The notes: generated by a model not told the origin, from the sequence alone. Positions 34,674-43,476 are shown, counted from the stretch's first letter. The stretch is DNA of 64,000 nt from Candidatus Ideonella esbjergensis (GCA_016710065.1 JADJLP010000001.1:434001-498000); one strand, 5' to 3'. Program-made: numbers and translations.

Positions 34674-35647
34674 TCACCTGGCTGACCCTGTTGCAAGTGA
34701 ACCAGCAGATCGCGCTGCTGTTCGTCATTGTCTTCGGTGTGCTCACCTTGGTGAGCGTGGGCGCCTTGTTGCTGAGCATGCGCGAACGCGGTGCCGCCTG
34801 GTGGCTGCGCTACGAGCGTTTCCAGCGTGACCTGCGCGCGGTTTGGGTGGGCGCGGCGCTGTTCTGGCTGTCGTGGGTGTCGGGCCCGGTGGGCGCCACG
34901 CTGATGTTCGGCGTGGTGTCGTTCCTGGCCTTGCGCGAATTCATCACGTTGATGCACACGCGCCGCAGCGACCATCGCAGCCTCATCGCCGCCTTCTTCG
35001 TGGTGCTGCCCGCGCAGTACATCATGGTGGGCACGCGACATTTCGATCTGTTCTCGGTCTTCATCCCGGTCTATGTGTTCATCGCGCTGCCGGTCATCAG
35101 CGCTTTGGCGGGCGACCCCGAGCGCTTCCTGGAGCGCAACGCCAAGATCCAGTGGGGCATCATGGTCTGCGTGTTTGGCCTCTCGCATGCGCCGGCGCTG
35201 CTGTTGCTCGACTTTCCCGGCCACACCGGCCGCGGCGCCTTTCTGGTGTTCTTTCTGGTGATGGTGGCGGCGGTGGCGCAGATCGGGCAAGAGGCCATGA
35301 GCCGCTGGCTGCGGCGCCGGCCAGTGGCGCGCGCCATCAGCCGATCGTTCTCGTACCGGGCCTGGGCCTCGGGCGCCATGATGGGGGCGCTGCTGGGCAC
35401 CGCGCTGTTCTGGATCACGCCCTTCGACGCCTGGCAGGCCTTTGTGATGGCGCTGATCGCGGCCGCCGCCGGCACCCTGGGTGAGTTCGTGATGCAGGCG
35501 CTGAAGAAGGATGCCGGCGTGGCCTACTGGGGCAACCAGGCCTCGGTCACCGGCGCGGTGGGCCTGCTGGACCGCATCGCCCCGCTGGCCTTTGCCGCAC
35601 CGGTGTTCTTCCACTCGGTGCGTTGGTACTTCAAGCTCACGCCATGA
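34670..35647 (+). CDS. CdsA-like phosphatidate cytidylyltransferase with degenerate signature
   Basis: 325 residues with about eight membrane segments. The C-terminal CdsA signature can be aligned, with K280-D281 and D301-R302, but the HGG of the normal GHGGxxDRxD is replaced by AVG and the last Asp by Ala304 (LLDRIAPL). In CdsA the two conserved Asp residues bind metal, so activity may be altered. Overlaps with plsC and ruvC (four bases at each end) show a tight operon. It may be a specialised homologue like E. coli YnbB. Confidence 0.82.
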   Translation: MITWLTLLQVNQQIALLFVIVFGVLTLVSVGALLLSMRERGAAWWLRYERFQRDLRAVWVGAALFWLSWVSGPVGATLMFGVVSFLALREFITLMHTRRSDHRSLIAAFFVVLPAQYIMVGTRHFDLFSVFIPVYVFIALPVISALAGDPERFLERNAKIQWGIMVCVFGLSHAPALLLLDFPGHTGRGAFLVFFLVMVAAVAQIGQEAMSRWLRRRPVARAISRSFSYRAWASGAMMGALLGTALFWITPFDAWQAFVMALIAAAAGTLGEFVMQALKKDAGVAYWGNQASVTGAVGLLDRIAPLAFAAPVFFHSVRWYFKLTP

Positions 35648-36219
35648 CCGCAGCAACACCCTTGCGCCGCGTGCTGGGCATCGACCCCGGCCTGCAATGC
35701 ACCGGCTTCGGCGTGGTGGAGCAGGAGGGCAGCCAACTGCACTACGTGGCCAGCGGCACGATACGCACCACATCAGTCAGTGTGGTGCAGGGCGATCTGC
35801 CCGGGCGGCTGAAGATCATCTTCGACGGCATACGCGAAGTGGCCGAGCGCTACCAACCGACCGAGGCCTCGTGCGAGATCGTCTTCGTCAACGTCAACCC
35901 GCAAAGCACCTTGCTGCTGGGCCAGGCGCGTGGCGCGGCGCTCACGGCGCTGGTCACGGCCGGGCTCACGGTGTCGGAGTACACCGCGCTGCAGATGAAG
36001 AAATCGGTGGTAGGCCACGGCCATGCGCGCAAGGAGCAGGTGCAAGAGATGGTGATGCGGCTGCTGAACCTGCCGGGCCTGCCCGGCAAGGACGCTGCCG
36101 ACGCGCTGGGCATCGCCATCACCCATGCCCATGCCGGCGGCTCGTTCGCCGCCATGGCCCAGGCCACCGAACTCAAACGCCGCACCCATGCCCAGTTCAA
36201 GGGCGGGCGCACTTACTGA
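35644..36219 (+). CDS. ruvC: Crossover junction endodeoxyribonuclease RuvC
   Basis: 191 residues from ATG 35644, overlapping the CdsA-like stop. It resolves Holliday junctions with RuvAB. Catalytic acidic residues are visible: D14 in LGIDPGLQCTG, the Glu in the CEIVFVNVNP region, and the Asp pair of GKDAADALGIAITHAH. FVNVNPQSTLLLGQARG is the family signature. Its usual partners ruvA and ruvB are not adjacent; placement behind lipid genes is unusual. Confidence 0.95.
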   Translation: MTAATPLRRVLGIDPGLQCTGFGVVEQEGSQLHYVASGTIRTTSVSVVQGDLPGRLKIIFDGIREVAERYQPTEASCEIVFVNVNPQSTLLLGQARGAALTALVTAGLTVSEYTALQMKKSVVGHGHARKEQVQEMVMRLLNLPGLPGKDAADALGIAITHAHAGGSFAAMAQATELKRRTHAQFKGGRTY

Positions 36220-36250
36220 CGCATTGACTGATGTTGGCAAGGCGAACCTC

Positions 36251-36955
36251 ATGAGCAACTCACCTGTGCAAACGTCCTGGGTCGACATCCCCGGCGACGC
36301 TGGCCCCTTTGGTGGCTACCTGGCCCTGCCGCCCGGCGGCCGTGGCCCCGGGCTGATGCTGCTGCAGGAAATCTTTGGCGTGAACCCGCACATCCGTGCC
36401 GTGGCCGAGCAGTACGCGCTGGCCGGCTTCGTGGTACTGGCGCCCGACCTGTTCTGGCGCGACGCCTACCGCGTCGAACTGGGCTATGTGGGCGCAGACC
36501 ATGAGCGCGCCTACGCATTGATGCGCAACATCCAAGCCGACACGGTGCTGGCAGACCTGCAGGCGACGTTGGCGGCGCTGAGGGCGCGGCCGGAGTTCAA
36601 CGGCAAGGTGGGGGCGCTGGGCTACTGCATGGGCGGCCGGCTGGCCTACACGGCGGCAGCCAAGTTGCCGCTGGACGTGGCCGTGGCCTATTACGGCGGC
36701 GGCATCCAGAACCAGTTGGACCTGGCGGCCAGCGTGGCCTGCCCCATGCAGTTCCACTACGCCGAGCAAGACACCCACATCCCGCTGGACGCCGTGGCTG
36801 CGGTGAAAGCCGCCATGGCCGGCAAGCCCGCCGAGTTCCATGTGTATCCCGGCGCCCAGCACGGCTTCAACTGCTGGGCCCGAGCCTCGTATCACGCCGG
36901 CAGCGCGGCACGGGCCCACGGCCGCAGCCTGGGTTTCCTGTCGCAACTGTTTTGA
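36251..36955 (+). CDS. Dienelactone hydrolase family protein
   Basis: 234 residues from ATG 36251. The triad is Cys126 (GYCMGG), Asp174 (AEQDTHIP) and His204 (GAQHGFN), with E40 of LQEIFGVN in the place of Glu36 of carboxymethylenebutenolidase. No other aromatic ring-cleavage genes are nearby, so it is probably a general esterase/lactonase of this family. It is separated from ruvC by 31 bases. Confidence 0.92.
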   Translation: MSNSPVQTSWVDIPGDAGPFGGYLALPPGGRGPGLMLLQEIFGVNPHIRAVAEQYALAGFVVLAPDLFWRDAYRVELGYVGADHERAYALMRNIQADTVLADLQATLAALRARPEFNGKVGALGYCMGGRLAYTAAAKLPLDVAVAYYGGGIQNQLDLAASVACPMQFHYAEQDTHIPLDAVAAVKAAMAGKPAEFHVYPGAQHGFNCWARASYHAGSAARAHGRSLGFLSQLF

Positions 36956-37033
36956 CGCAGAACGGCGCATCGCCGTATCTCCGCATCGGGCTGCACCGTC
37001 AATGCCAGCCTCGCCCACCGGGCCTGATATGCC

Positions 37034-37061
37034 TCAAGTTTGGCTTTGAAGCTGCCGATCA
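37034..37061 (+). promoter_or_regulatory. Possible sigma-28 (FliA) promoter for the HD-GYP gene
   Basis: TCAAGTTT and GCCGATCA resemble the flagellar consensus TAAAGTTT-N11-GCCGATAA, each with one mismatch, but the spacer is 12 rather than 11. It lies 55 bases upstream of the HD-GYP start codon in the 160-base gap after the dienelactone hydrolase. Confidence 0.45.
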
Positions 37062-37115
37062 ACCGTCTGAGCAGAGAAAACCGCACCGCAGGGGGCGGGT
37101 CACAGGGAATGCATC

Positions 37116-38399
37116 ATGGCGGTCACGGTAGAGCTGAACGATTTGAGAGTGGGGATGTTTGTGCATCTGGACGTGGGCTGGATGTCGCATCCCTTTCCCC
37201 TGTCCAGCTTCAAGATCACCTCGCCTGACCAGATTGCCACCATCCGTGGCTTGGGCCTGAAGAAGTTGCGCTGGAGCCCGGATCGCAGCGATGCATTGCT
37301 GGTTGCAACGCCGCAGACCACCGAGCGCCTGGTCGGCCCCGACCTGACGGCCGTGGAGATGACCGCGCCGCGGCAGGACATGAGCCCGGCCGAGCGTGCC
37401 CAGCAGGATCGCGCCCGCCAACTGGCCGAGCAGACCGAGGCGTTGCGCCTGTGCGAGCGCCAGTACGGCGAGGCCTGCCGCGACCTGCGCCGCGTGAACG
37501 ACGCCGTGGTGGGCGAGCCGCAACAGGCCCGCGATAGTGCCCAGCAGCTCACCCAGGCCTTGCTGGACAAGATGCTGGTGGACGAAGAGCTCTGCGTGCG
37601 GGTGCTGGGCGAGCCTGCGGGCGACCGCTACTCCTCGCACGCCATGAACGTGGCCATCATTTCCATGCTGCTGGGCCGCGCCCTCAATCTGGTGCCTGCC
37701 GACCTGTCTGACCTGGGCATTGGCGCCTTGCTGCACGACGTGGGCAAGGTGGCGCTGCCCGACCGTCTGCGTTTGCCGCACGACGACTTCAGCGTGGCCG
37801 AACTCAAGGCCTACCGCGAGCACGTGGCCCATGGCCTGGTGCAGGGCCGTCGCATGGGACTGACGCCCGGCGCCCTGCTGGTCATTGCCCAGCACCACGA
37901 GCATGCCGATGCCACCGGTTACCCCAAGGGCGTGGTGCTGGACCGCATGGCCGTGGGTGCGCGCATCGTGGCCATGGTCAACCACTACGACAACCTGTGC
38001 AACGCGCCGGTGCCAGCCCAGTCGCTGACCCCGCACGAGGCCCTGTCGCGCATGTTCGCGCAGCTGCGTTCGCACTTTGACGCCACCTTGCTCAACGCCT
38101 TCATCCGGTTGATGGGCATCTACCCGCCCGGCTCGGTGGTGCAGCTCTCGGACGACCGCTACGCCATGGTGATGACGGTGAACTCGGCCCGCCCGCTCAA
38201 GCCCCGGGTGCTGGTGTTCGACCCGGCGGTGCCGGCCGAGCAGGCCCTGCACCTCAACCTCGAAGCCTCGCCCGACCTGGGCATACGCCGCAGCCTCAAG
38301 TCGGAGCAACTGCCCAGCAAGGCGGTGGACTACCTCGCCCCCCGCCAGCGCGTGGCCTACTTCTTTGGCGCCGATTCGGTGCCTGCGGAGCGGGTATGA
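37116..38399 (+). CDS. HD-GYP domain protein, probable c-di-GMP phosphodiesterase
   Basis: 427 residues. An N-terminal DUF3391-like domain (about 5-80: LRVGMFVHLDVGW) is followed by a helical linker. The HD-GYP domain has HD at 207-208 (ALLHDVGK), HHE at 260-262 and GYP at 268-270, so the metal site and the hallmark are intact. It should hydrolyse c-di-GMP to GMP. The next gene also encodes a c-di-GMP enzyme. AGGG lies upstream of ATG 37116. Confidence 0.92.
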   Translation: MAVTVELNDLRVGMFVHLDVGWMSHPFPLSSFKITSPDQIATIRGLGLKKLRWSPDRSDALLVATPQTTERLVGPDLTAVEMTAPRQDMSPAERAQQDRARQLAEQTEALRLCERQYGEACRDLRRVNDAVVGEPQQARDSAQQLTQALLDKMLVDEELCVRVLGEPAGDRYSSHAMNVAIISMLLGRALNLVPADLSDLGIGALLHDVGKVALPDRLRLPHDDFSVAELKAYREHVAHGLVQGRRMGLTPGALLVIAQHHEHADATGYPKGVVLDRMAVGARIVAMVNHYDNLCNAPVPAQSLTPHEALSRMFAQLRSHFDATLLNAFIRLMGIYPPGSVVQLSDDRYAMVMTVNSARPLKPRVLVFDPAVPAEQALHLNLEASPDLGIRRSLKSEQLPSKAVDYLAPRQRVAYFFGADSVPAERV

Positions 38400-38544
38400 G
38401 CGCCGCACGGCCGCTCCGAAGGCGCTCGCTCCCCCTTGGGGGGACGGCGCCATGCGCCTGGGGGGCTCCCATGAGCGCCGCACGGCCGCTCCGAAGGCGC
38501 TCGCTCCCCCTTGGGGGGACGGCGCCATGCGCCTGGGGGGCCCC
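38396..38544 (+). repeat. Tandem copies (75 + 74 bases) of the intergenic unit
   Basis: Two near-identical tandem units, each starting ATGAGC (38396 and 38471) and containing CTCCCCCTTGGGGGG and GGCGCCATGCGCC palindromes. The first ATGA overlaps the HD-GYP stop, and the EAL gene starts directly after the second with the same ATGAGCGCC sequence. Confidence 0.88.
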
Positions 38545-40662
38545 ATGAGCGCCCGTCATATCGGTGCCGGGCCGCCGCTGGGCCAGAGCCTGCCAGCCCA
38601 GGCCGCCCTCGTGGACAGCCTGCCCGACGCCGCCTGGCTGGTGGAAGCCCAGAACCTGACCCTGTTGCATGCCAATGCCGCCGCCGCAACTTGGCTGGGC
38701 GAACCGGCCGCCCAACTGGTGGGGCGCCGCGCCGACACCTTGCTGCCGGCCATCGAGGACCTGGCCTTCTGGAACGACGTGCGGGCGGGCAAAACCGGCA
38801 CGCTGTCGTCCGAGACCGAACTGCCCCTGCCCGGTGGGCGGGTTGCCCATGTGCTGCGGCGCTTGGTGCCGGTGCAACCGCAGGTGGTTGGCCAAGCCCC
38901 GCGCTGCTACCTGGTCACCCTGCACGACCTGAGCCGCGAGCGCCGCGCCGAGCGTGACCAGGAGGTGCTGGTGGCCGAGTTGCGCGCCACGCTGGAGGCC
39001 ACGGCCGACGGCATCCTGGTCACCGACCTGGCTGGCCGCATCCGTGCCTTCAACCGCCGCTTTGCGGCACTGTGGTCGCTGCCAGAATCGGCCCTCACCG
39101 AGCGCCAAGACCAGCGCGTGTACGACTGGATGCGCCTGAACGTGGCCCAGCCCATGGCCTACCAGGACCGCCTGGACGCCATCGTGCAGCAGATGCTGCT
39201 CAGCGCGACCGACACCCTCAAGCTGGTGGACGGCACGGTGCTGGAGCGCGTGACCCAACCGCAGTGGAGCCATGGCCGCCCCATCGGCAGGGTCTACTCG
39301 TTCCGCGAGATGAACCGCCGCCGGGCCGGTGCGCCGCGCCGCGAGCGCGGCGACAACCTGGACGACTGGACCCTGCTGCCGGTGCGCAGCGGCTTCGTGT
39401 CGCGGCTGGAAGCGGCGGTGAGCGCGGCGCGCAACGGCGGCCCGGCCTTCTCGGTGCTGTGCATCGAGTACGACCGCGAAGCCCTGTTCGGCTGCAACCA
39501 CGACGACGCCAGCCATGCCCGCACCATGGTCGACCTCACCGAGGGCCTGCGTGCTGGCCTGCGCACGCCGCACATGGTGGCGCGTTTGGGTGGCGCCCGC
39601 TTTGGCGTGCTGCTGGACGGCGCGGGTGAAGCTGCGGCCGAGGCCATGGCCAAGCGCCTGCTGGACCAGGCCCGCATCGTCACCCCGGGCGGCCTGGCCA
39701 CCGACGGCCTGGCGGCCGTGGTGGGCGTGGCCACCTACCCGCAAGCAGGCATGTGCGCCGACGACCTGATCAGCAACGCCGAACTGGTGATGGCCCAGGC
39801 CCGGCGCGAGGGGGCGGGATACCGCTCTCACCACTACACCTCGCCCAGCGACACTCGGCGCCAGGTCCGGCTGGAGCAAGCGCTGCGCGAGGGCCTGTCC
39901 GACCCGGCCTTTCGCATCCAGTACCTGCCGCGCGTCGACGCCCAGACCGGCCAGATCCAGGCCGTGGAAGCCCTGGTGCGCTGGCAGGACGCCCAGGGCG
40001 AGTTGCTGCCCAGCCAGTTCCTGCCCATGGCCGAGCGCTCGGGCATGGCCGGCAGGCTGGACGACTGGGTGATGGAGCAGGCCCTGGGCCACGCCGCCGC
40101 CTGGCATGCGGCGGGGCTGGCCCTGCACCTCACGCTCAACGTGAGCGGTTGGCAGCTCACCCAGCCCAGCTACGCGCGCCGGCTGGAAGCGGTGTTGCGC
40201 CACACCGGCTTCCCGGCCGCCAGCCTGGAGCTGGATGTGACCGAGTCGGCCCTGGCCACCGATCCCGAATCGGCCCTGCAGGCCATCAAGGCCCTGCGCC
40301 GCCTGGGCGTGGGCGTGGTGCTGGACGACTTTGGCGCCGGTACGGCTTCGCTGGCCCTGCTCAGGCGCTACCCGTTCACCGGTGTGAAGATCGACCGTTC
40401 GCTGATCATCCACCTGCCACGCAACCGCAGCGACGCGGCCATGGTGGCCGGCCTGGTGCAGATGGCCCGTGCCCTGGGCCTGGACGTGATGGCCGAGGGC
40501 GTGGAAACCGAGGCCCAGCGCCGCTTTGTGGCCGAGCAGGGCTGCAGTGGCTGGCAGGGCAAGCTCTGCGCGCCAGCGATGGACCCGCGCCATGTGCAGC
40601 ACTGGGTGCGCCAGGGAGGTGTGCCGGCCTTGACCGAGCGCCGCGCCGCCAATCAACCATAG
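38545..40662 (+). CDS. PAS-GGDEF-EAL protein with degenerate GGDEF, probable c-di-GMP phosphodiesterase
   Basis: 705 residues, no membrane segments. Two PAS-like domains occupy about 15-250 (LVDSLPDAAWLVEAQN; LEATADGILVTDLAGRIRAFN). The GGDEF domain (about 275-420) reads GGARF at 349-353, so it should not make c-di-GMP. The EAL domain has E475-A-L in VEALVRW, NVS, ELDVTES, DDFGAGTASL with K in GVKIDRS, and AEGVET, the set needed for hydrolysis. The start at ATG 38545 follows the repeat unit. It works in the same direction as the HD-GYP protein, lowering c-di-GMP. Confidence 0.92.
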   Translation: MSARHIGAGPPLGQSLPAQAALVDSLPDAAWLVEAQNLTLLHANAAAATWLGEPAAQLVGRRADTLLPAIEDLAFWNDVRAGKTGTLSSETELPLPGGRVAHVLRRLVPVQPQVVGQAPRCYLVTLHDLSRERRAERDQEVLVAELRATLEATADGILVTDLAGRIRAFNRRFAALWSLPESALTERQDQRVYDWMRLNVAQPMAYQDRLDAIVQQMLLSATDTLKLVDGTVLERVTQPQWSHGRPIGRVYSFREMNRRRAGAPRRERGDNLDDWTLLPVRSGFVSRLEAAVSAARNGGPAFSVLCIEYDREALFGCNHDDASHARTMVDLTEGLRAGLRTPHMVARLGGARFGVLLDGAGEAAAEAMAKRLLDQARIVTPGGLATDGLAAVVGVATYPQAGMCADDLISNAELVMAQARREGAGYRSHHYTSPSDTRRQVRLEQALREGLSDPAFRIQYLPRVDAQTGQIQAVEALVRWQDAQGELLPSQFLPMAERSGMAGRLDDWVMEQALGHAAAWHAAGLALHLTLNVSGWQLTQPSYARRLEAVLRHTGFPAASLELDVTESALATDPESALQAIKALRRLGVGVVLDDFGAGTASLALLRRYPFTGVKIDRSLIIHLPRNRSDAAMVAGLVQMARALGLDVMAEGVETEAQRRFVAEQGCSGWQGKLCAPAMDPRHVQHWVRQGGVPALTERRAANQP

Positions 40663-40738
40663 ATGGGGCACCCGGCTGCAGGTTGCCGCACGGCACAATG
40701 TTGAGTACCCGCCGCACCTGGCGGGCAGAGGCAGCGCC

Positions 40739-41047
40739 ATGATCTACAAGTTCAAGAGCAAGGCCGCCGGTGACGTCATCATGCTGGGCGCCAACGGCGA
40801 CCAGGTGCTGGCGTTGATCGGCAAGGACCGCACGCCGCAAGGCATCATCGAACCGCAACAAATGGCCCCAGCCATCGCCGCGCTGATGGCCGCGGTGGTG
40901 GCCGACGATGCGGCCCGCACCGCAGCGGCCCAGGCCGACGATGCCACCGGCAAGCCCGAAGGCATCTCGCTGCGCCAGCGCGCCTGGCCACTGGTGGAGA
41001 TGATGAGGCGGGCACTGGCCGAGAACCAACCCATCGTCTGGGGCTGA
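40739..41047 (+). CDS. DUF1840 family protein
   Basis: 102 residues. The start MIYKFKSKAAGDVIMLGANGD and the IIEPQQMAPAIAAL segment match DUF1840, a small family common in betaproteobacteria with no known function. No membrane segment or catalytic motif. It sits between the EAL gene and the phosphatase gene in the same direction. Confidence 0.88.
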   Translation: MIYKFKSKAAGDVIMLGANGDQVLALIGKDRTPQGIIEPQQMAPAIAALMAAVVADDAARTAAAQADDATGKPEGISLRQRAWPLVEMMRRALAENQPIVWG

Positions 41048-41050
41048 GGC

Positions 41051-41124
41051 ATGAAGACCGCACGGCCGCCCGAAGGTGCGAGTTCCCTCTTGGAGCGTAG
41101 GGCCGCAGGCCCCAGGGAGCACCA
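41051..41124 (+). repeat. 74-base intergenic unit before the histidine phosphatase gene
   Basis: A close copy of the unit at 31717-31791, with shared CGGCCGCCCGAAGG, TCCCTCTTGGAG and AGGGAGCACCA. It begins with ATGA three bases after the DUF1840 stop and ends at the GTG start of the next gene, whose ribosome binding site AGGGAG it provides. Its ATG is not in frame with that gene. Confidence 0.85.
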
Positions 41125-41784
41125 GTGATCGAGGCCACCCGAATCATCGCCGTGCGCCACGGCGAAACCGCCTGGAACGTGGACACGCGTTTGCAGGGCC
41201 AGCTGGATGTGCCGCTGAACGACACCGGCCGCGAGCAGGCCCGCCGCGCCGCCCGTGCGCTGGCGCACGACCCGCCCGACGCGATCTACAGCAGCGATTT
41301 GTCGCGTGCCTTCGAGACGGCGCAGGCCGCCGCCGCCGTGCTGGGCCGCCCTATCACCACCGACACCGGCCTGCGCGAGCGCTGCTTCGGGATCTGGGAG
41401 GGCCACACCTACGCCGAGGTTGAACAACGCTGGCCCGCCGAGAGCGAGCAATGGCGGGTGCGCAACCCCGAATTTGGCCCCGAGCAAGGCGAAACGCTGC
41501 AGGGCTTCTTTGACCGTGTGGTGGCCACCGCCACCCGCCTGGCGGCTGCGCACCCAGGCCAGACCGTGCTGCTGGTGGCCCACGGCGGCGTGCTCGATTG
41601 CCTGTACCGCGCGGCCTCGCGCATGGCGCTGAACGCCCCGCGCACCTGGGAGTTGCCCAACACCGGCATCAACCGCCTGCTCTACACCGGCAACGGCTTC
41701 ACGCTGGTGGGTTGGGCCGACGTGCACCACCTGGACGGCGAGGCGCTGGACGAGTCCAGCGATGCCACGGCCCGCTTCGCCTGA
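41125..41784 (+). CDS. Histidine phosphatase family protein (phosphoglycerate mutase-like)
   Basis: 219 residues starting at GTG 41125. The catalytic RHGET (VRHGETAWN, phospho-His about residue 11) and second His in LLVAHGGVLD are present, with SSDLSRAFETA and LRERCFGIWEGHT completing the family pattern. It lacks the insert of cofactor-dependent glycolytic mutases and is better seen as a broad phosphatase, for example a cobC/gpmB-like enzyme. Substrate unknown. Confidence 0.9.
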   Translation: MIEATRIIAVRHGETAWNVDTRLQGQLDVPLNDTGREQARRAARALAHDPPDAIYSSDLSRAFETAQAAAAVLGRPITTDTGLRERCFGIWEGHTYAEVEQRWPAESEQWRVRNPEFGPEQGETLQGFFDRVVATATRLAAAHPGQTVLLVAHGGVLDCLYRAASRMALNAPRTWELPNTGINRLLYTGNGFTLVGWADVHHLDGEALDESSDATARFA

Positions 41785-41796
41785 GCACGCGCCACC

Positions 41797-42873
41797 ATGA
41801 CTTCGGCCCAGATCATCGTGCTGGCCATGCCGGTGTTCCTGGCAGCGATAGCCCTGGAGGTGGTGGTGGGCCTGGTCCGCAGGCGCAACACCTACAACCT
41901 GGCCGATGCGCTGAGCAGCTTGAGCACGGGCCTGATCTTCCAGCTCACGGGCTTGTTCACCAAGGTATTTGGCATCGGCCTGTACACCTGGGCGCATGAG
42001 CACCTGGCCTGGCAGCAACTGCCGGCCTCGGCCCTGTGGGTTTGGATCACCGGGCTGCTGCTGTACGACCTGTGCTACTACTGGCTGCACCGTGCCGGCC
42101 ACCGCGTGGCGGTGCTGTGGGCCGCCCACGTGGTGCACCACCAGAGCGAGGAATACAACCTCTCCACCGCGTTGCGCCAGCCCGGCAGCGGCTGGCTGCT
42201 GGGCTGGCTGTTCTACATCCCCATGGCGCTGCTGGGCTTTCCGCCGCTGGTGTTTGCCACCGTGGCGCTCATCGACCTGCTGTACCAGTTCTGGGTGCAC
42301 ACCCGCCAGGTGGGCCGGCTGGGCTGGTTTGACCGCTGGTTCTGCTCGCCCAGCAACCACAGCGTGCACCATGCCGTGAACGACCGCTACCTGGACAAGA
42401 ACTACGGCGGCATCCTGATGCTGTGGGACCGGCTGTTCGGCACCTTCGCCGAAGAAGATGACCTGGAGCCCATCGTCTACGGCACGCGCCAACCGCTGCG
42501 CAGCCTGAACCCGCTCTGGGCCAATCTGGAGGTGTACGCCGCGCTGGCGCACGACAGCTGGCATGCGCAGCGCTGGGCCGACAAGCTGCGCGTGTGGTGG
42601 ATGCCACCTTCATGGCGCCCGGTCGACGTGGCGCAGCAATTTCCCCGGCCCGCGTTCGATCTGCACCGGTCGCACTTCGCGCCTGCGCTCGCGCCATTCC
42701 AGGCAGGCTGGGCCATGGTCTTGTTTGCGCTGGCCTTGGCCGCATCGGCCGTGCTGCTGTGGCGGGCGCCGCAACTGTCGGACACCACCCAACTGGTGCT
42801 GGCCTGTGCCATTGTGGCCATGCTGTGGCACATCGGCAGGTTCTGCACACCCCGTGCCCCGGCCGCACGCTGA
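41797..42873 (+). CDS. Sterol desaturase/fatty acid hydroxylase family protein
   Basis: 358-residue membrane protein with four or more transmembrane segments before the catalytic part and two near the C-terminus. The diiron histidine boxes are complete: HRAGH (near 108), HVVHH (near 122) and NHSVHHAVN (near 188). These bind a non-haem diiron centre that hydroxylates or desaturates lipids; the spacing resembles alkylglycerol-monooxygenase-like proteins. It follows the phosphatase gene by 12 bases and converges with the LuxR gene. Confidence 0.9.
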   Translation: MTSAQIIVLAMPVFLAAIALEVVVGLVRRRNTYNLADALSSLSTGLIFQLTGLFTKVFGIGLYTWAHEHLAWQQLPASALWVWITGLLLYDLCYYWLHRAGHRVAVLWAAHVVHHQSEEYNLSTALRQPGSGWLLGWLFYIPMALLGFPPLVFATVALIDLLYQFWVHTRQVGRLGWFDRWFCSPSNHSVHHAVNDRYLDKNYGGILMLWDRLFGTFAEEDDLEPIVYGTRQPLRSLNPLWANLEVYAALAHDSWHAQRWADKLRVWWMPPSWRPVDVAQQFPRPAFDLHRSHFAPALAPFQAGWAMVLFALALAASAVLLWRAPQLSDTTQLVLACAIVAMLWHIGRFCTPRAPAAR

Positions 42874-42885
42874 GGTCGGCGGGCC

Positions 42886-43476
42886 TCAGCCCATGCCCAT
42901 GAGCCGGGCGACCATCTCGCTGGCGCTGCTGGCGCCCATCTTCTTCATCAGCCGGGCCCGGTGCCCATCGATGGTGCGCGGGCTCACATCCAGGTGGCGC
43001 GCGATCTGCTTGGTGCTGTGGCCGGCGGCAATCTGGCGGGCAATTTCGCGCTCGCGGGTGGTCAGGTCCACCACCACGCGGCGGGCTGAAATGTCCTCGA
43101 ACATCCACACCGCACAGGCATAGGGCTGCTCGGGCCGCAGCGAGCGGCCGGCCGAATGGCACCAGAACAGGCGACCGCTGCGGTGCCGCATGATGCGCTC
43201 ATCGCTATAGGTGCCGGTCTTGTGCATCTGCGACTGGGCCTGCGCACCTATGCTCTCGTACTCGGCCCGCGAGGGGTACAACACCGAGAAGCATTGGCCC
43301 TGCAGATCCAGGTGGGTGTAGCCGAACATGCCAGCGAAGGCGCTGTTGCAGCGCTCGATCTGCCTCTCGCGCGAGACGCACAGGCCCACGGGTGCCAGGT
43401 CAAACACCAGGCCAAGGTCAGGGTCTTCAACCAGCAGCGCAGGTGCCGGTGGCACGCCGCTCGGGGTTAACGCCAT
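42886..43476 (-). CDS. PAS-LuxR family transcriptional regulator
   Basis: 196 residues. A PAS domain (about 20-130, LAPVGLCVSRERQIERCNSAF) is followed by a LuxR/NarL helix-turn-helix (LTTREREIARQIAAGHSTKQ at about 138-157; VSPRTIDGHRARLMKKMGA). There is no receiver domain, so PAS probably senses a small molecule. It is divergent from the 3-hydroxybutyrate oligomer hydrolase gene, its most likely target. Confidence 0.88.
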   Translation of the reverse strand: MALTPSGVPPAPALLVEDPDLGLVFDLAPVGLCVSRERQIERCNSAFAGMFGYTHLDLQGQCFSVLYPSRAEYESIGAQAQSQMHKTGTYSDERIMRHRSGRLFWCHSAGRSLRPEQPYACAVWMFEDISARRVVVDLTTREREIARQIAAGHSTKQIARHLDVSPRTIDGHRARLMKKMGASSASEMVARLMGMG

